Of a stretch of DNA of 64,000 nt, positions 51,099 through 60,136 are shown piece by piece. The stretch spans positions 1 to 64,000 of the forward strand of contig NZ_BAZF01000018.1 in NCBI RefSeq assembly GCF_000813145.1, read 5' to 3'. The stretch comes from Geobacter sp. OR-1 (lineage in GTDB: Bacteria; Desulfobacterota; Desulfuromonadia; Geobacterales; DSM-12255). Position 1 is the first letter of the stretch. Each line of letters starts with the position of its first letter. Under the pieces are notes generated by a model. It made no database searches and had not been told where the DNA came from. It saw only the letters and a program-made list of their open reading frames with translations. A program made the position numbers and the translations under genes.

Positions 51099-53023
51099 CG
51101 CCTGTCCTGGCAGCGGAAGAACTGTCGAAGCGGTTCGGCGCAGTCACTGCGGTTGACGGACTTACCCTGCAGGTCAAGACTGGGGAACTGTTCGGCCTGG
51201 TCGGTTCCGACGGCGCCGGCAAGACCACCACCATCAGGATGCTTGCCGGGGTTCTGGATGCCACATCAGGCGTTGCGACCGTCCTGGGCCGCCCATGTTC
51301 GAGCCTTGATGCCATTCGGGGCGAGATCGGCTACATGAGCCAGCGATTCGGGCTGTATCCCGATCTAACCGTAGGGGAGAACATTAAATTTTACGCCGAT
51401 ATCTTCGGCCTGAGCAAAGGCGAACAAAACGCCAACATCGAGCGGCTTCTTCAGGCGACAAACCTGGCCGCATTCCGCCAACGCAAGGCCGGCAACCTTT
51501 CCGGCGGCATGAAGCAGAAACTCGGGCTGGCCTGCGCCCTGATCCATACCCCGAAGATCCTGTTTCTCGACGAACCGACCAACGGGGTCGATCCGGTATC
51601 TCGCCGCGAATTCTGGCGGCTGCTCTATGCGCTCCTGGACGAAGGGGTCACCATCTTCGTCGCAACCGCTTATCTCGACGAGGCCGACCGCTGTCACCGC
51701 GTCGGGCTGATCCATAACGGGAAACTCCTTGCCTGCGACACCCCGGGCGACCTGCGCAACCTGGCGCAGGAAAAGATCCTGGAAGTGGTCGCCGCCAGCC
51801 CCAAAACAGCCGACCGGCTGCTGCGTACCGCCTTTCCGGAAGCGGCGGTGATGCTCTTCGGCGACCGGATTCACCTCTCTACCGCTGATCCGGAACCGAT
51901 GACAGCGGCCATACGACAGCTCCTGACCAATGCGCAACTGGAGGTCTACTCGATTAGCGAGGTCGAACCCTCCCTGGAGGATATCTTCGTTGCCATGGTC
52001 AGCGACCGGGAGAGCCCGGCAGTTGACAACCGGGTGAGCGTTGCCATCGACCATAGCCGTGAGCTCGGACCAAAGGCGGTGTCCGTAACCGGCCTGACCC
52101 GGCGTTTCGACGATTTCGTCGCCGTCAAGGGGATCGACCTTGAAGTCGAGCATGGCGAAATCTTCGGCTTCCTGGGGCCGAACGGAGCCGGCAAATCGAC
52201 CACCATCAGGATGCTCTGCGGCATCCTGGAACCGACATCGGGTAGCGGCAGCGTGGCCGGGTGCGACATCCGGACCGGCCAGGAAGAGATCAAGAAACGG
52301 ATCGGCTACATGAGCCAGAAGTTCTCGCTTTACGAAGAGCTGACCGTGGAGGAGAACATCGCCTTTTATGGCGGCATCTACCGCCTTGGCGGAAAAAAGC
52401 TGACGGAACGGGGCGACTGGGCCATAAAGATGGCCGGACTGGAACAGCGGCGCACTGCGATTGCCGGAGAGCTGTCCGGTGGCTGGAAGCAGCGGCTGGC
52501 CCTTGGCTGTGCCCTGCTCCACGAACCGCCGGTCATCTTTCTCGACGAGCCGACCGCCGGAGTGGACCCGCTCAGCCGCCGCGCGTTCTGGCGCCTCATC
52601 AGGAGCCTTGCAGCGGAAGGGGTGACAGTGTTCGTCACCACCCACTACATGGACGAGGCCGAGTATTGCGACCGCCTTGCCATGATCCACCAGGGGGAGA
52701 TGGTTGCCCTCGGCACCCCGCAACAGCTGAAGCGGGAGCAGATGGCAGAAACTGTTCTGGAGGTCTCCTGTGACAGGCCGCAGGATATCCTTTCGCAGCT
52801 GGAGCAGTTGCCGGCGGTCCGGCACGCAGCGCTTTACGGGCGCGGCGCGCATCTGGTCACCGCAGACCAGGAAGCCACGGAAAACAGTTTGCAGGGCTCG
52901 GCACTGGCTGGCCAGGTAACGCTCCGGCGCGTAATCCCCTCGCTGGAGGACCTGTTCGTATCCCTCATCGAAGCCGGGGAGAGAAAGACCAAAACCCCAG
53001 CGGATAAGCGTGCAATCATCTGA
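51095..53023 (+). CDS. ABC transporter ATP-binding protein, two fused NBDs (YbhF-like)
   Basis: 642 residues holding two nucleotide-binding domains in tandem. NBD1: Walker A GSDGAGKTT (37-45), signature LSGGMKQK, Walker B ILFLDEPTNGVDP. NBD2 (from about residue 330): Walker A GPNGAGKST, signature LSGGWKQR, Walker B VIFLDEPTAGVDP, switch TTHYMDEAE. NBD1 has a variant switch, ATAYLDEAD, in which the usual histidine is replaced, so the two sites are probably unequal. The organisation matches YbhF and RbbA-type exporters with two ABC-2 permeases encoded downstream. Confidence 0.95.
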   Translation: MTPVLAAEELSKRFGAVTAVDGLTLQVKTGELFGLVGSDGAGKTTTIRMLAGVLDATSGVATVLGRPCSSLDAIRGEIGYMSQRFGLYPDLTVGENIKFYADIFGLSKGEQNANIERLLQATNLAAFRQRKAGNLSGGMKQKLGLACALIHTPKILFLDEPTNGVDPVSRREFWRLLYALLDEGVTIFVATAYLDEADRCHRVGLIHNGKLLACDTPGDLRNLAQEKILEVVAASPKTADRLLRTAFPEAAVMLFGDRIHLSTADPEPMTAAIRQLLTNAQLEVYSISEVEPSLEDIFVAMVSDRESPAVDNRVSVAIDHSRELGPKAVSVTGLTRRFDDFVAVKGIDLEVEHGEIFGFLGPNGAGKSTTIRMLCGILEPTSGSGSVAGCDIRTGQEEIKKRIGYMSQKFSLYEELTVEENIAFYGGIYRLGGKKLTERGDWAIKMAGLEQRRTAIAGELSGGWKQRLALGCALLHEPPVIFLDEPTAGVDPLSRRAFWRLIRSLAAEGVTVFVTTHYMDEAEYCDRLAMIHQGEMVALGTPQQLKREQMAETVLEVSCDRPQDILSQLEQLPAVRHAALYGRGAHLVTADQEATENSLQGSALAGQVTLRRVIPSLEDLFVSLIEAGERKTKTPADKRAII

Positions 53024-53052
53024 AACAGGGATAAAATGGCTATGGAGGCTAT

Positions 53053-56000
53053 ATGTCACGACGACGCAAACTGCTTATTGCCATGGCCTGCAGTGCAGCC
53101 CTGCTGCTGCTCTTCATCATCTTCGTCCTGCCGGGAATAGTGAGGGGAAAGGCTGTTGAAGAGATCAATCGCTCCACCGGCCGCCAGGCAGCCATAGACC
53201 GGGTCTCGATCAACCCATTTACCCTGAGCGCCAGAATCGACGGGTTCCGGATGAAAGAGGCCGATGGAAAGGCGATTTTTGCCTCCTTCAGCAGCCTGAA
53301 TGTCCGGGTCTCCACGGCATCCATCATCCGCCGCGCCCCGGTTGTCGGCGAGATGACCCTGGTCAGGCCCCAGCTCTCGCTGGTGCGAATTAGCGACAAT
53401 AACTACAACTTCTCCGATATCGTCGAACGGATCAGGAAACAGCCGAAGAGCAAGGGGGAAACTCTTTTTTACGCTCAACAACATCCGGATCGACAACGGC
53501 AGCATCGACTTCGACGACCGGGCCGCCCGGCAACCGTCCAGACACACCGTGCGCAACCTCGACCTGGCCATTCCGTTCGTCAGCAACATCCCGTACATGG
53601 CCGACAAGTACGTCACCCCCCACTTTGGTGCGATCATCAACGGCGCCCCGCTCAGGCTGAACGGCAAACTCAAGCCGCTGGCCAAATCGCTGGAAACGGC
53701 CATGACCCTGAAACTGGACAATTTGAACCTGCCGCCCTATCTGGCGTACCTCCCGTTCGACCCCGGTTTTGCCATGCAAGGCGGCACCCTTTCCACAAAT
53801 CTGGAACTGGCCTACCGGATCGGCGCAAAGGAAAAACCGGAACTGAACATTGCCGGCAAGGTTGACCTGGCGGGACTGGCCTTCACCGAACGACAGGGCG
53901 CGCCGCTGCTGGCGCTCAACCGGGCAAACGCCACAATCAACAGGTTCGGGGCATTCAGTAAACAGGCAGACATCGGCCAGATACAGCTGGACGGGCTGGA
54001 GGCACATATCAACCGCGACCGGCAGGGGAGCTGGAATTTCAGCCGGCTGTTCCCCGGCGCATCGGCAGGAACACCGGCCCCTCCTGCCACGGATAAACCC
54101 AAAGAGAATAAACCGGCACCTTTGCCGTTGATCACACTGGCTGGGTTTGCGCTGACCAACAGCACGCTTCATCTCCGTGATAGCCAGCCCCAAGGGGGAT
54201 TTGCCACGACCCTGCAGGACATCTCCCTTGAGGTCAGGAATTTCAGCACCGCGCCCCAAAAGACGGCCCAGTGGCAGATCAATTGCACCACCGACGCCAA
54301 AGAGCAACTGTCGGCCACCGGTACATTCAGCGCTGCACCTGTTGCGGCCGAAGCAAAGCTGAAGCTCGCTGCAGTGCAGTTAAAGCGGTACTACCCCTAC
54401 CTGAGCGAACTGCTCACGGCGCCGATATCCGGATCTGCCGCGCTGGAGAGCATCCTGGCCTACAGTGACGAGTCAGGACTCAAGCTTAGCGATACCACGC
54501 TGAGCGTCACCGACCTGCTGGTGCCGTTCGGCCCGACGGATAAACTGGCGCTGAAAAGACTGACTGTTGCCGGAACCGGCATCGACCTCAAGGAACGGCA
54601 GGCAGATATCGCCTCAGTCAGCCTCCAGCGCGGCAGCGTCTCAGTCAGCAAGGAGAGCGACGGCACCCTGTCTCCGCTCCAACTGCTGAGGAAGCCGGCC
54701 ACAACCTCGAATACTGCTCCCACAACAGCCAACAAAGCCAAACCTGACGAGAAGCCGTTCCGCTACATTGTGCGGGATGTGGTGATAAAGGGGGTCGATG
54801 CCTCGTTTGTTGACCACGGCTTTCAGCCGGCGCCGACCTTTACCCTGAAAGGGATCAGCGCCGGGGCAAAAAACATCGCCGGACCCGTCTTCGGACCGAT
54901 ACCGTTCACCCTGACGGCCGGTTTCGGCAGCACGAAAGCGAAGATCGCAGCCAGCGGCACCGCAATACCCGACCCGTTCCGGTTGAAAGGGGAGGTGAAG
55001 TTGTCGCAGATCCCGCTACGCGACTTCGACCCGTACTACCCCGACGATATGGGGATCTTCATCGCCGGAGGCACGGTTGACACCCGGCTGCACCTCGACC
55101 TGGCGAAAAAAGGGAACAAGATTGCCGGGAGCTACACTGGCAGCCTTGGGGTCCGCTCCTTCTACAGCCTCGATACGATCGAGTCGGAAGAGCTGCTGAA
55201 ATGGGAGAGCCTGCAGATCGACAATATCCGCGGCACCCTGGAGCCGTTCTCCCTGGCGATCAGGGACATTGCCCTCACCTCACCGTTTGCCCGGGTTATC
55301 GTCAACAAGGACGGCACCCTTAACCTCCAGCAGATCGGCAAGGCCCCCAAAGAAGCGGTGCCGCAGGCAGCCGTACCGGCGCCAGCCCCGGCAGCAGCGG
55401 CAAACACAGCGCCACCGGTGGCAATCGATACCATTACCATCCAGGACGGTACCCTGGCATTCATCGACCGCAAACTCCCCGGCGGCTTTGCCTCCACGTT
55501 CTTCAACCTCGGCGGCCGGGTCAGCGGGCTCTCGTCCGAATCAAGCCGCTTTGCCACCGTTGATCTGCGCGGCGTTCTGGAGAACCGCTCCCCGCTAAAG
55601 ATCAGCGGCACCCTCAACCCGCTACGCGGCGACCTGTTCATGGACCTTACCGCGGCATTCACCGACATCGAGCTGTCGCCGGTCACCCCTTATTCCGGAA
55701 CCTACCTGGGATACAGCATCGACAAGGGGAAGCTGTTCCTCGACCTGAAGTACAAGATCGAGAACAAGGCGCTCTCCGCCGAGAACAAGGTGTTCATCGA
55801 CCAGTTCACCTTTGGCCGCAAGATTGAGAGCGACAAGGCGACCAATCTGCCGGTCCGTCTGGCCGTGGCCCTGCTCAAGGATGGCAAGGGGGAGATCCAT
55901 CTCAATCTGCCGGTCTCCGGCCGTACCGATGACCCGAAATTCAGCGTCTGGAAGGTCGCCTTCCAGATGCTGAAGAACCTGCTGGTCAAGGCCGCCACCT

Positions 56001-56617
56001 CACCATTCTCGCTGCTGTCGTCGATGTTCGGCAGCAACGAGGACTTCAGCTCCGTCAGCTTTGCCCCCGGCTCGGCGGTTGTCCCGCCGAACGAGCAGGA
56101 GAAGCTGGCCAAGCTGGTCAAGGCGCTCAAAGACCGGCCGGCGGTCTCGCTGGAGATTTCCGGGTATCTTGACCGGCAACGCGACCCGGAAGGTTACCGC
56201 CAGCTGCAGTTGACCCGCCGGATACACAACGAAAAATTTCTGGCCATGGTCAAGTCAAAGCAGAACCGGCCCGAGGACAGTCCCGAGACGGTCAGCGTCA
56301 CCCCGGCCGAGTACCCGGTCTACCTGAAAGCGGTCTACCGGAAGGAGGATTTTCCGAAACCGCGCAACGCCATCGGCATGCTCAAGGATCTGCCCGATGA
56401 TGAGATGAAGAAGCTGATCCTTACCCATCTCCCGGCCGGAGACAAGGAGCTGCAGGCCCTGGCGGCCGAGCGGGCCGTTGCCGTGCAGGGCTTTCTGCGC
56501 GACAAGGGAGAAATACCCAGGGAGCGGCTCTTCCTGAAGCAGGACGACCCGTCCAAACTCCCCGAGAAGAAAGAGCAGAGCCCGAGCCGCGTCGAATTCG
56601 GCGTTGTGGTGAAATAA
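53053..56617 (+). pseudogene. DUF748/AsmA-like envelope protein gene with a one-base frameshift
   Basis: One long gene read in two frames. Frame A starts at the ATG 53053 (GGAGG upstream) with a signal-anchor helix (residues 8-30) and the DUF748 N-terminal region (FTLSARIDGFRMKEADG...). Around 53454-53470 (a G5 and a T6 run) the coherent protein continues one base later as TLNNIRIDNGSIDFDDR and runs to 56617, about 1,187 residues in all. Removing one base from either run restores the frame. DUF748 proteins are AsmA-like, long beta-rich groove proteins linked to inner-to-outer membrane lipid traffic. The last 150 residues look OmpA-like (FSSVSFAPGSAVVPP, LEISGYLD). It lies inside an ABC exporter operon. 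Either a sequence error or a real lesion; downstream genes abut it directly. Confidence 0.85.
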
Positions 56618-57751
56618 ATGAAACCGTACCGGATCAGGGCGGTAGCCTGGAAGGAGTCGCTGCACCTGCTGCGCGACCCGCGCAGCCTCATCATGGGGAT
56701 CGCCATCCCGATGCTGATGCTGTTTCTGTTCGGCTATGCCCTGAACCTGGACATCGAAAAGGCGCGGATCACAATCTGGGACCAGAGCAACAGTCCGCAG
56801 AGCCGCGACTTCGTCTCGCGGTTCGCCGCGTCCCGCTACTTCAGCCTGGTGGAGGACTCCGCCTCCTATCGCGACATCGAGCGGGCCATTGATACCGGGC
56901 GCGCCATCATTGCCGTCATCATCCCGCCCGACTTTGCCCGGACCATGGGCCAGAACAAGGAGACCGCGGTACAGGCCATCCTTGACGGCAGCGACGCCAA
57001 CAGCGCCACCATTGTCCTTGCCTACGCCGAAGGGGTAACACGCCAGTTTTCCTCGGAGATCATCATCACCAAGGCCGGCAGCCACGGCTCTTCCCCCAAG
57101 GCAGCGCCGGTTGATCTGCGGCCGCGGGCCTGGTTCAACACCGATCTGGTGTCCAGGCATTTCATCTTTCCCGGCCTGATAGCGGTCATCATGATGGTCA
57201 TCGCTGCCCTGCTCACCTCGCTCACCGTGGCCAGGGAATGGGAAACCGGCACCATGGAGCAGCTGATCGCCACCCCTCTGACCGGGGGGGAGATCATTGC
57301 CGGCAAACTGGCGCCTTACATCGCCATCGGTGTGCTGGACCTGGTGCTCTGCGTGGTCGTGGGATATTACTTTTTCGGCGTGCCGTTGCGGGGGAATCTA
57401 TTCCTGCTGTTCTCCCTGGCGCTGGTATTCCTGGTCGGCGCCCTGGCGCTGGGGGTGCTGATCAGCATCATTGCCAAGAGCCAGCTGCTGGCGAGCCAGT
57501 TCGCCCTGGTGGCCACCATGCTTCCGGCCTTTCTCCTGTCCGGGTTCATCTTTCCGATCGACAACATGCCCAAGCCGATCCAGATTTTCACCAACATCAT
57601 CACGGCCAGGCATTTCGTGCATATCCTCCGCGGCATTTACCTGAAGGATTCCGGCGTTGGCGAGATCTGGCTTCAAACCTTAGTGCTGGCGATCTTCAGC
57701 GTGGTAGTGCTAGGGCTGGCAGTGAAGAAGTTCAGGAAGAAGATAGAATAA
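56618..57751 (+). CDS. ABC-2 type transporter permease (YbhS-like)
   Basis: 377 residues: one N-terminal transmembrane helix (about 24-42), a large periplasmic domain (about 45-185; FVSRFAASRYFSLVEDSASY and DGSDANSATIVLAYAEG), then five C-terminal helices with the amphipathic ABC-2 motif REWETGTMEQLIATPLTGGEII. It starts on the base after the DUF748 stop and overlaps the next permease by 1 nt (TAATG), so the set is translationally coupled. Probably a heterodimer partner of the next gene product. Confidence 0.95.
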   Translation: MKPYRIRAVAWKESLHLLRDPRSLIMGIAIPMLMLFLFGYALNLDIEKARITIWDQSNSPQSRDFVSRFAASRYFSLVEDSASYRDIERAIDTGRAIIAVIIPPDFARTMGQNKETAVQAILDGSDANSATIVLAYAEGVTRQFSSEIIITKAGSHGSSPKAAPVDLRPRAWFNTDLVSRHFIFPGLIAVIMMVIAALLTSLTVAREWETGTMEQLIATPLTGGEIIAGKLAPYIAIGVLDLVLCVVVGYYFFGVPLRGNLFLLFSLALVFLVGALALGVLISIIAKSQLLASQFALVATMLPAFLLSGFIFPIDNMPKPIQIFTNIITARHFVHILRGIYLKDSGVGEIWLQTLVLAIFSVVVLGLAVKKFRKKIE

Positions 57752-58878
57752 TGTTCGAACGCCTCAAAGCAATGCTGATAAAGGAGTTCATCCAGGTGCT
57801 GCGGGACAAGCGGACCCGCTTCGTCATCTTCGTGATCCCGGTCTTTCAGGTGGTCGTTTTTGGCTATGCGGTCAACACCGATGTCAGGAACAGCCGGCTG
57901 GCGATCCTCGACCGTGACAACAGCGTGGAAAGCCGCGAGATTGTGGAAAGGTTCACCAGGTCCGGCTATTTCCGGACCGTCGAGCGTATAGCCGACGAGC
58001 AACGGATGACCGAGCTGCTCGACCGGGGTGATGCGCGGGGAGTCATGGTCTTTGACGCCGGTTTCGGCGGGAGCGTTCAGGGCAAAGGGGAGGCGCCCCT
58101 GGCGTTGGTTCTCGACGGCAGCGACGCCAACTCTGCCGGGATTGTCCTGAGCTATGCCTCTGCGATCATCGCCGCGTACAACTCTGAATTGCTCTCTTCA
58201 AGGGGTGCCAGGGAGGGAGCGGGGTATCCCCCCGCCGGGGTGGTGCTCCAGTCGCGCGCCTGGTTCAACCCGAACCTGGAGAGCCGCGTCTACTTCATCC
58301 CAGCTGTTATCGCCATGCTGGTGATGGTAGTGACCATGGTGCTGTCGAGCATGGCAGTGGTTCGGGAAAAGGAGATGGGGACCATCGAGCAGGTGGTGGT
58401 TACACCGATTACCCGGAGCGAATTCATCATCGGTAAGACCCTGCCGTTCATCCTGATGGGTTACGCGAACGTTGCAATCGTGGCCGCGGTCGCGGTCCAC
58501 TGGTTCGACATTCCGATCCGCGGTAACCTGGGCCTGCTCGCCGCCGCCACCGGCCTGTTTCTGATGAGCTCACTGGGCGCCGGGCTGCTGATCTCCACCA
58601 TCAGCAGCACCCAGCAACAGGCGTTGATGACCGCCTTCTTCGTGATCTTCCCGGGAATGCTCCTCTCCGGCTTTGCCTTCCCCATCGAAAACATGCCGGA
58701 ATCGATCCAGTATGTCACCCTGTTCAACCCGCTCCGCTGGTTCATGGTAATCTTAAGGGCGATTTTTCTCAAAGGGGTGGGGATGGAGATCCTCTGGAAG
58801 GAAATGGCGGCGCTGGCCGTACTGGGGCTGGCCGTGCTGCTGACCGCGGTGGCGCGGTTCAGGAAGACCGTGGGGTAA
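57751..58878 (+). CDS. ABC-2 type transporter permease (YbhR-like)
   Basis: 375 residues from MFERLKAMLIKEFIQVLRDKR, same architecture as the preceding permease (first helix, periplasmic domain with DGSDANSAGIVLSYASA, five C-terminal helices, VREKEMGTIEQVVVTPITRSEFI). I start it at 57751; a longer open frame runs back into the preceding permease gene and is a shadow. Together with the HlyD adaptor and double-NBD ATPase it forms a YbhGFSR-type exporter. Substrate not predictable from sequence; related systems export drugs or dyes. Confidence 0.95.
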   Translation: MFERLKAMLIKEFIQVLRDKRTRFVIFVIPVFQVVVFGYAVNTDVRNSRLAILDRDNSVESREIVERFTRSGYFRTVERIADEQRMTELLDRGDARGVMVFDAGFGGSVQGKGEAPLALVLDGSDANSAGIVLSYASAIIAAYNSELLSSRGAREGAGYPPAGVVLQSRAWFNPNLESRVYFIPAVIAMLVMVVTMVLSSMAVVREKEMGTIEQVVVTPITRSEFIIGKTLPFILMGYANVAIVAAVAVHWFDIPIRGNLGLLAAATGLFLMSSLGAGLLISTISSTQQQALMTAFFVIFPGMLLSGFAFPIENMPESIQYVTLFNPLRWFMVILRAIFLKGVGMEILWKEMAALAVLGLAVLLTAVARFRKTVG

Positions 58879-58922
58879 TGGCGCAGGAAAAAGTCCACCT
58901 GCTGCTGGTCAGATTGTCTTTA

Positions 58923-59065
58923 GCGCGTCCGCGTTGCTCACGCGCCGGTAATTGCTCCGCAATTACACGTCCTTGCGACGTAGCCTACGGCTACGACTCA
59001 CTCCTCAACATACGCTACGCCTTGCAGCTGGAGCATTCTGCTGTGCCATATAGTTTTCGCTATAT
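58923..59065. repeat. Tandem hairpin-rich intergenic element
   Basis: Four inverted repeats in about 140 bp after the last permease gene: GCGCGT/ACGCGC (58923-58928, 58940-58945), GTAATTGC/GCAATTAC (58948-58955, 58959-58966), CGTAGCC/GGCTACG (58979-58985, 58989-58995) and ATATAG/CTATAT (59048-59053, 59060-59065). The last one overlaps the stop of the DUF3343 gene. This looks like a REP-like or transcript-end element between convergent genes; no second copy is in the window. A 94-codon open frame across it is not credible as a gene. Confidence 0.5.
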
Positions 59066-59308
59066 TCTTTTGTACTCCCCATCTTTGACATACCGGTCTT
59101 CAGGCAGCAGCGAGGCCTCGGTGAGCGCCTGCTCCACCGACTCCCGGATATCCGCACCGTAACGCAGCGCCAGGCCGCAGTCAGAGGTTATCGACCTTGG
59201 CGCCGGGATGAGGAGCACCGCCAGCCCTTTCCCCTTGAGGAGCTTCTCCGCCTTCATTACCCGGTGGATCGACTGGAACACAACCACATAATCGCCATCA
59301 GCTACCAA
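59060..59308 (-). CDS. DUF3343 small protein (putative Se/S-carrier-like), TTG start
   Basis: 82 residues reading VVFQSIHRVMKAEKLLKGKGLAVLLIPAPRSITSDCGLALRY..., which fits the DUF3343 family: a short ferredoxin-like fold with one conserved cysteine in the SSDCGLAL-type motif (SDCGLALRY, Cys near residue 44). Some relatives are discussed as selenium or sulfur carriers; that is family-level and unproven. No ATG is available. The TTG at 59308 is supported by GGAGG 6 nt upstream. Single gene between a convergent exporter operon and a divergent small membrane protein. Confidence 0.8.
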   Translation of the reverse strand: MVADGDYVVVFQSIHRVMKAEKLLKGKGLAVLLIPAPRSITSDCGLALRYGADIRESVEQALTEASLLPEDRYVKDGEYKRI

Positions 59309-59345
59309 AATCCGCCTCCATTTCCGTGCAGCGTACCCCGATTCA

Positions 59346-59375
59346 TTGACAAAATATCTGCAAACAGCTTAGTAT
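59346..59375 (+). promoter_or_regulatory. Promoter of the small membrane protein-DciA-like pair
   Basis: TTGACA (59346-59351), an 18-nt spacer and TAGTAT (59370-59375), leaving a leader of roughly 13 nt before the ATG at 59395. Confidence 0.65.
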
Positions 59376-59394
59376 GTGCGGAAAGAGGTTGTTC

Positions 59395-59652
59395 ATGGAT
59401 TCCGCCTTAAAACTGCTCGGGGTAACGCTGCTGGCCTTGCTCATTAACCTGCCGTTCGGCTACCTGCGGCAGAACTGCGAGAAATTCACCTTTGCCTGGT
59501 ATTTCTACGTCCACATCTCGATCCCGGTGATCATCTTTCTCAGGATCAAGTCCGGCTTCAGCTGGCACTTCATCCCGATTACCCTCGGCGCGGCAGTCGC
59601 CGGGCAGCTGATCGGCGGCCGGATCAACCGGAGATTCAAGCGCAGTGGCTAA
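59395..59652 (+). CDS. Small hydrophobic membrane protein, unknown
   Basis: 85 residues with two to three hydrophobic spans (about 5-20, 37-50, 58-75) and a positively charged end (NRRFKRSG). I prefer the ATG at 59395 (AGAGG 7 nt upstream) to the ATG at 59374, which overlaps the -10 box. I do not recognise a family. It overlaps the next gene by 8 nt, which suggests the two are co-expressed. Confidence 0.75.
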   Translation: MDSALKLLGVTLLALLINLPFGYLRQNCEKFTFAWYFYVHISIPVIIFLRIKSGFSWHFIPITLGAAVAGQLIGGRINRRFKRSG

Positions 59653-60136
59653 ACCGTCCCGCCCCAAGATGAAACGGCCGGTAGCCGTTTCCCAACTGCT
59701 TGCCACGCTCTTCAGCGGCACCCCGGCAGAAAACCGCCTCAAGGAGGGTGCCATCTGGGAAGTCTGGAACAGTGCGGTTGGCGCCCAGATAGCATCCCGA
59801 GCCAAACCGGTCGCAATCCGCAACGGCGTGCTTACCATCGTGGTCTCCAGCGCCCCCTGGCTGCAGCAGCTCAACTTCATGAAGAGCCAGATCCGCGAAA
59901 AACTCAATGAGGCGACCGGCGAAGAGCTGGTCAAAGATATTTACCTTAAGGCCGGCACATTGAGGAAAGACCCCGATGATGCCGTCAGAAGACCTCTCCC
60001 CAAAAAGAAGCCGCGGCCATTGACCCCCGAGGAGCTGGAGACTGTTGCCAAGGCCACCGAGGAGCTGGCTGACCCGGAACTCCGCAATACGCTGGCCGCG
60101 CTCTACTCGCTGCACCTGTCCAACCGGAAGGATTAA
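59645..60136 (+). CDS. DUF721/DciA-like protein, GTG start
   Basis: 163 residues. The N-terminal two-thirds (LFSGTPAENRLKEGAIWEVWNSAVGAQIASRAKPVAIRNGVLTIVVSSAPWLQQLNFM) match the DUF721 domain of DciA, the ancestral DnaB helicase loader of bacteria lacking DnaC/DnaI. The C-terminal third is basic and proline-rich (RRPLPKKKPRPLTPEE), probably disordered. Starts with GTG inside the previous gene. A role in replication initiation is possible, but many bacteria carry several DUF721 proteins. Its end overlaps the convergent methyltransferase gene by 4 nt. Confidence 0.85.
   Translation: MAKPSRPKMKRPVAVSQLLATLFSGTPAENRLKEGAIWEVWNSAVGAQIASRAKPVAIRNGVLTIVVSSAPWLQQLNFMKSQIREKLNEATGEELVKDIYLKAGTLRKDPDDAVRRPLPKKKPRPLTPEELETVAKATEELADPELRNTLAALYSLHLSNRKD

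Noticed and set aside
51365-53059. 564-codon open frame antisense to the double-NBD ATPase gene
   Set aside because: The sense frame has all ABC motifs; the antisense product is His/Arg/Gln-rich with no domain.
57238-57750. Long N-terminal extension of the second permease running back into the first
   Set aside because: Out-of-frame Arg/Gly-rich sequence; the TAATG junction at 57749-57753 gives a normal permease start.
58878-59162. 94-codon plus-strand frame through the hairpin-rich spacer
   Set aside because: No ribosome site, runs antisense into the DUF3343 gene, and the translation only reflects the palindromes.
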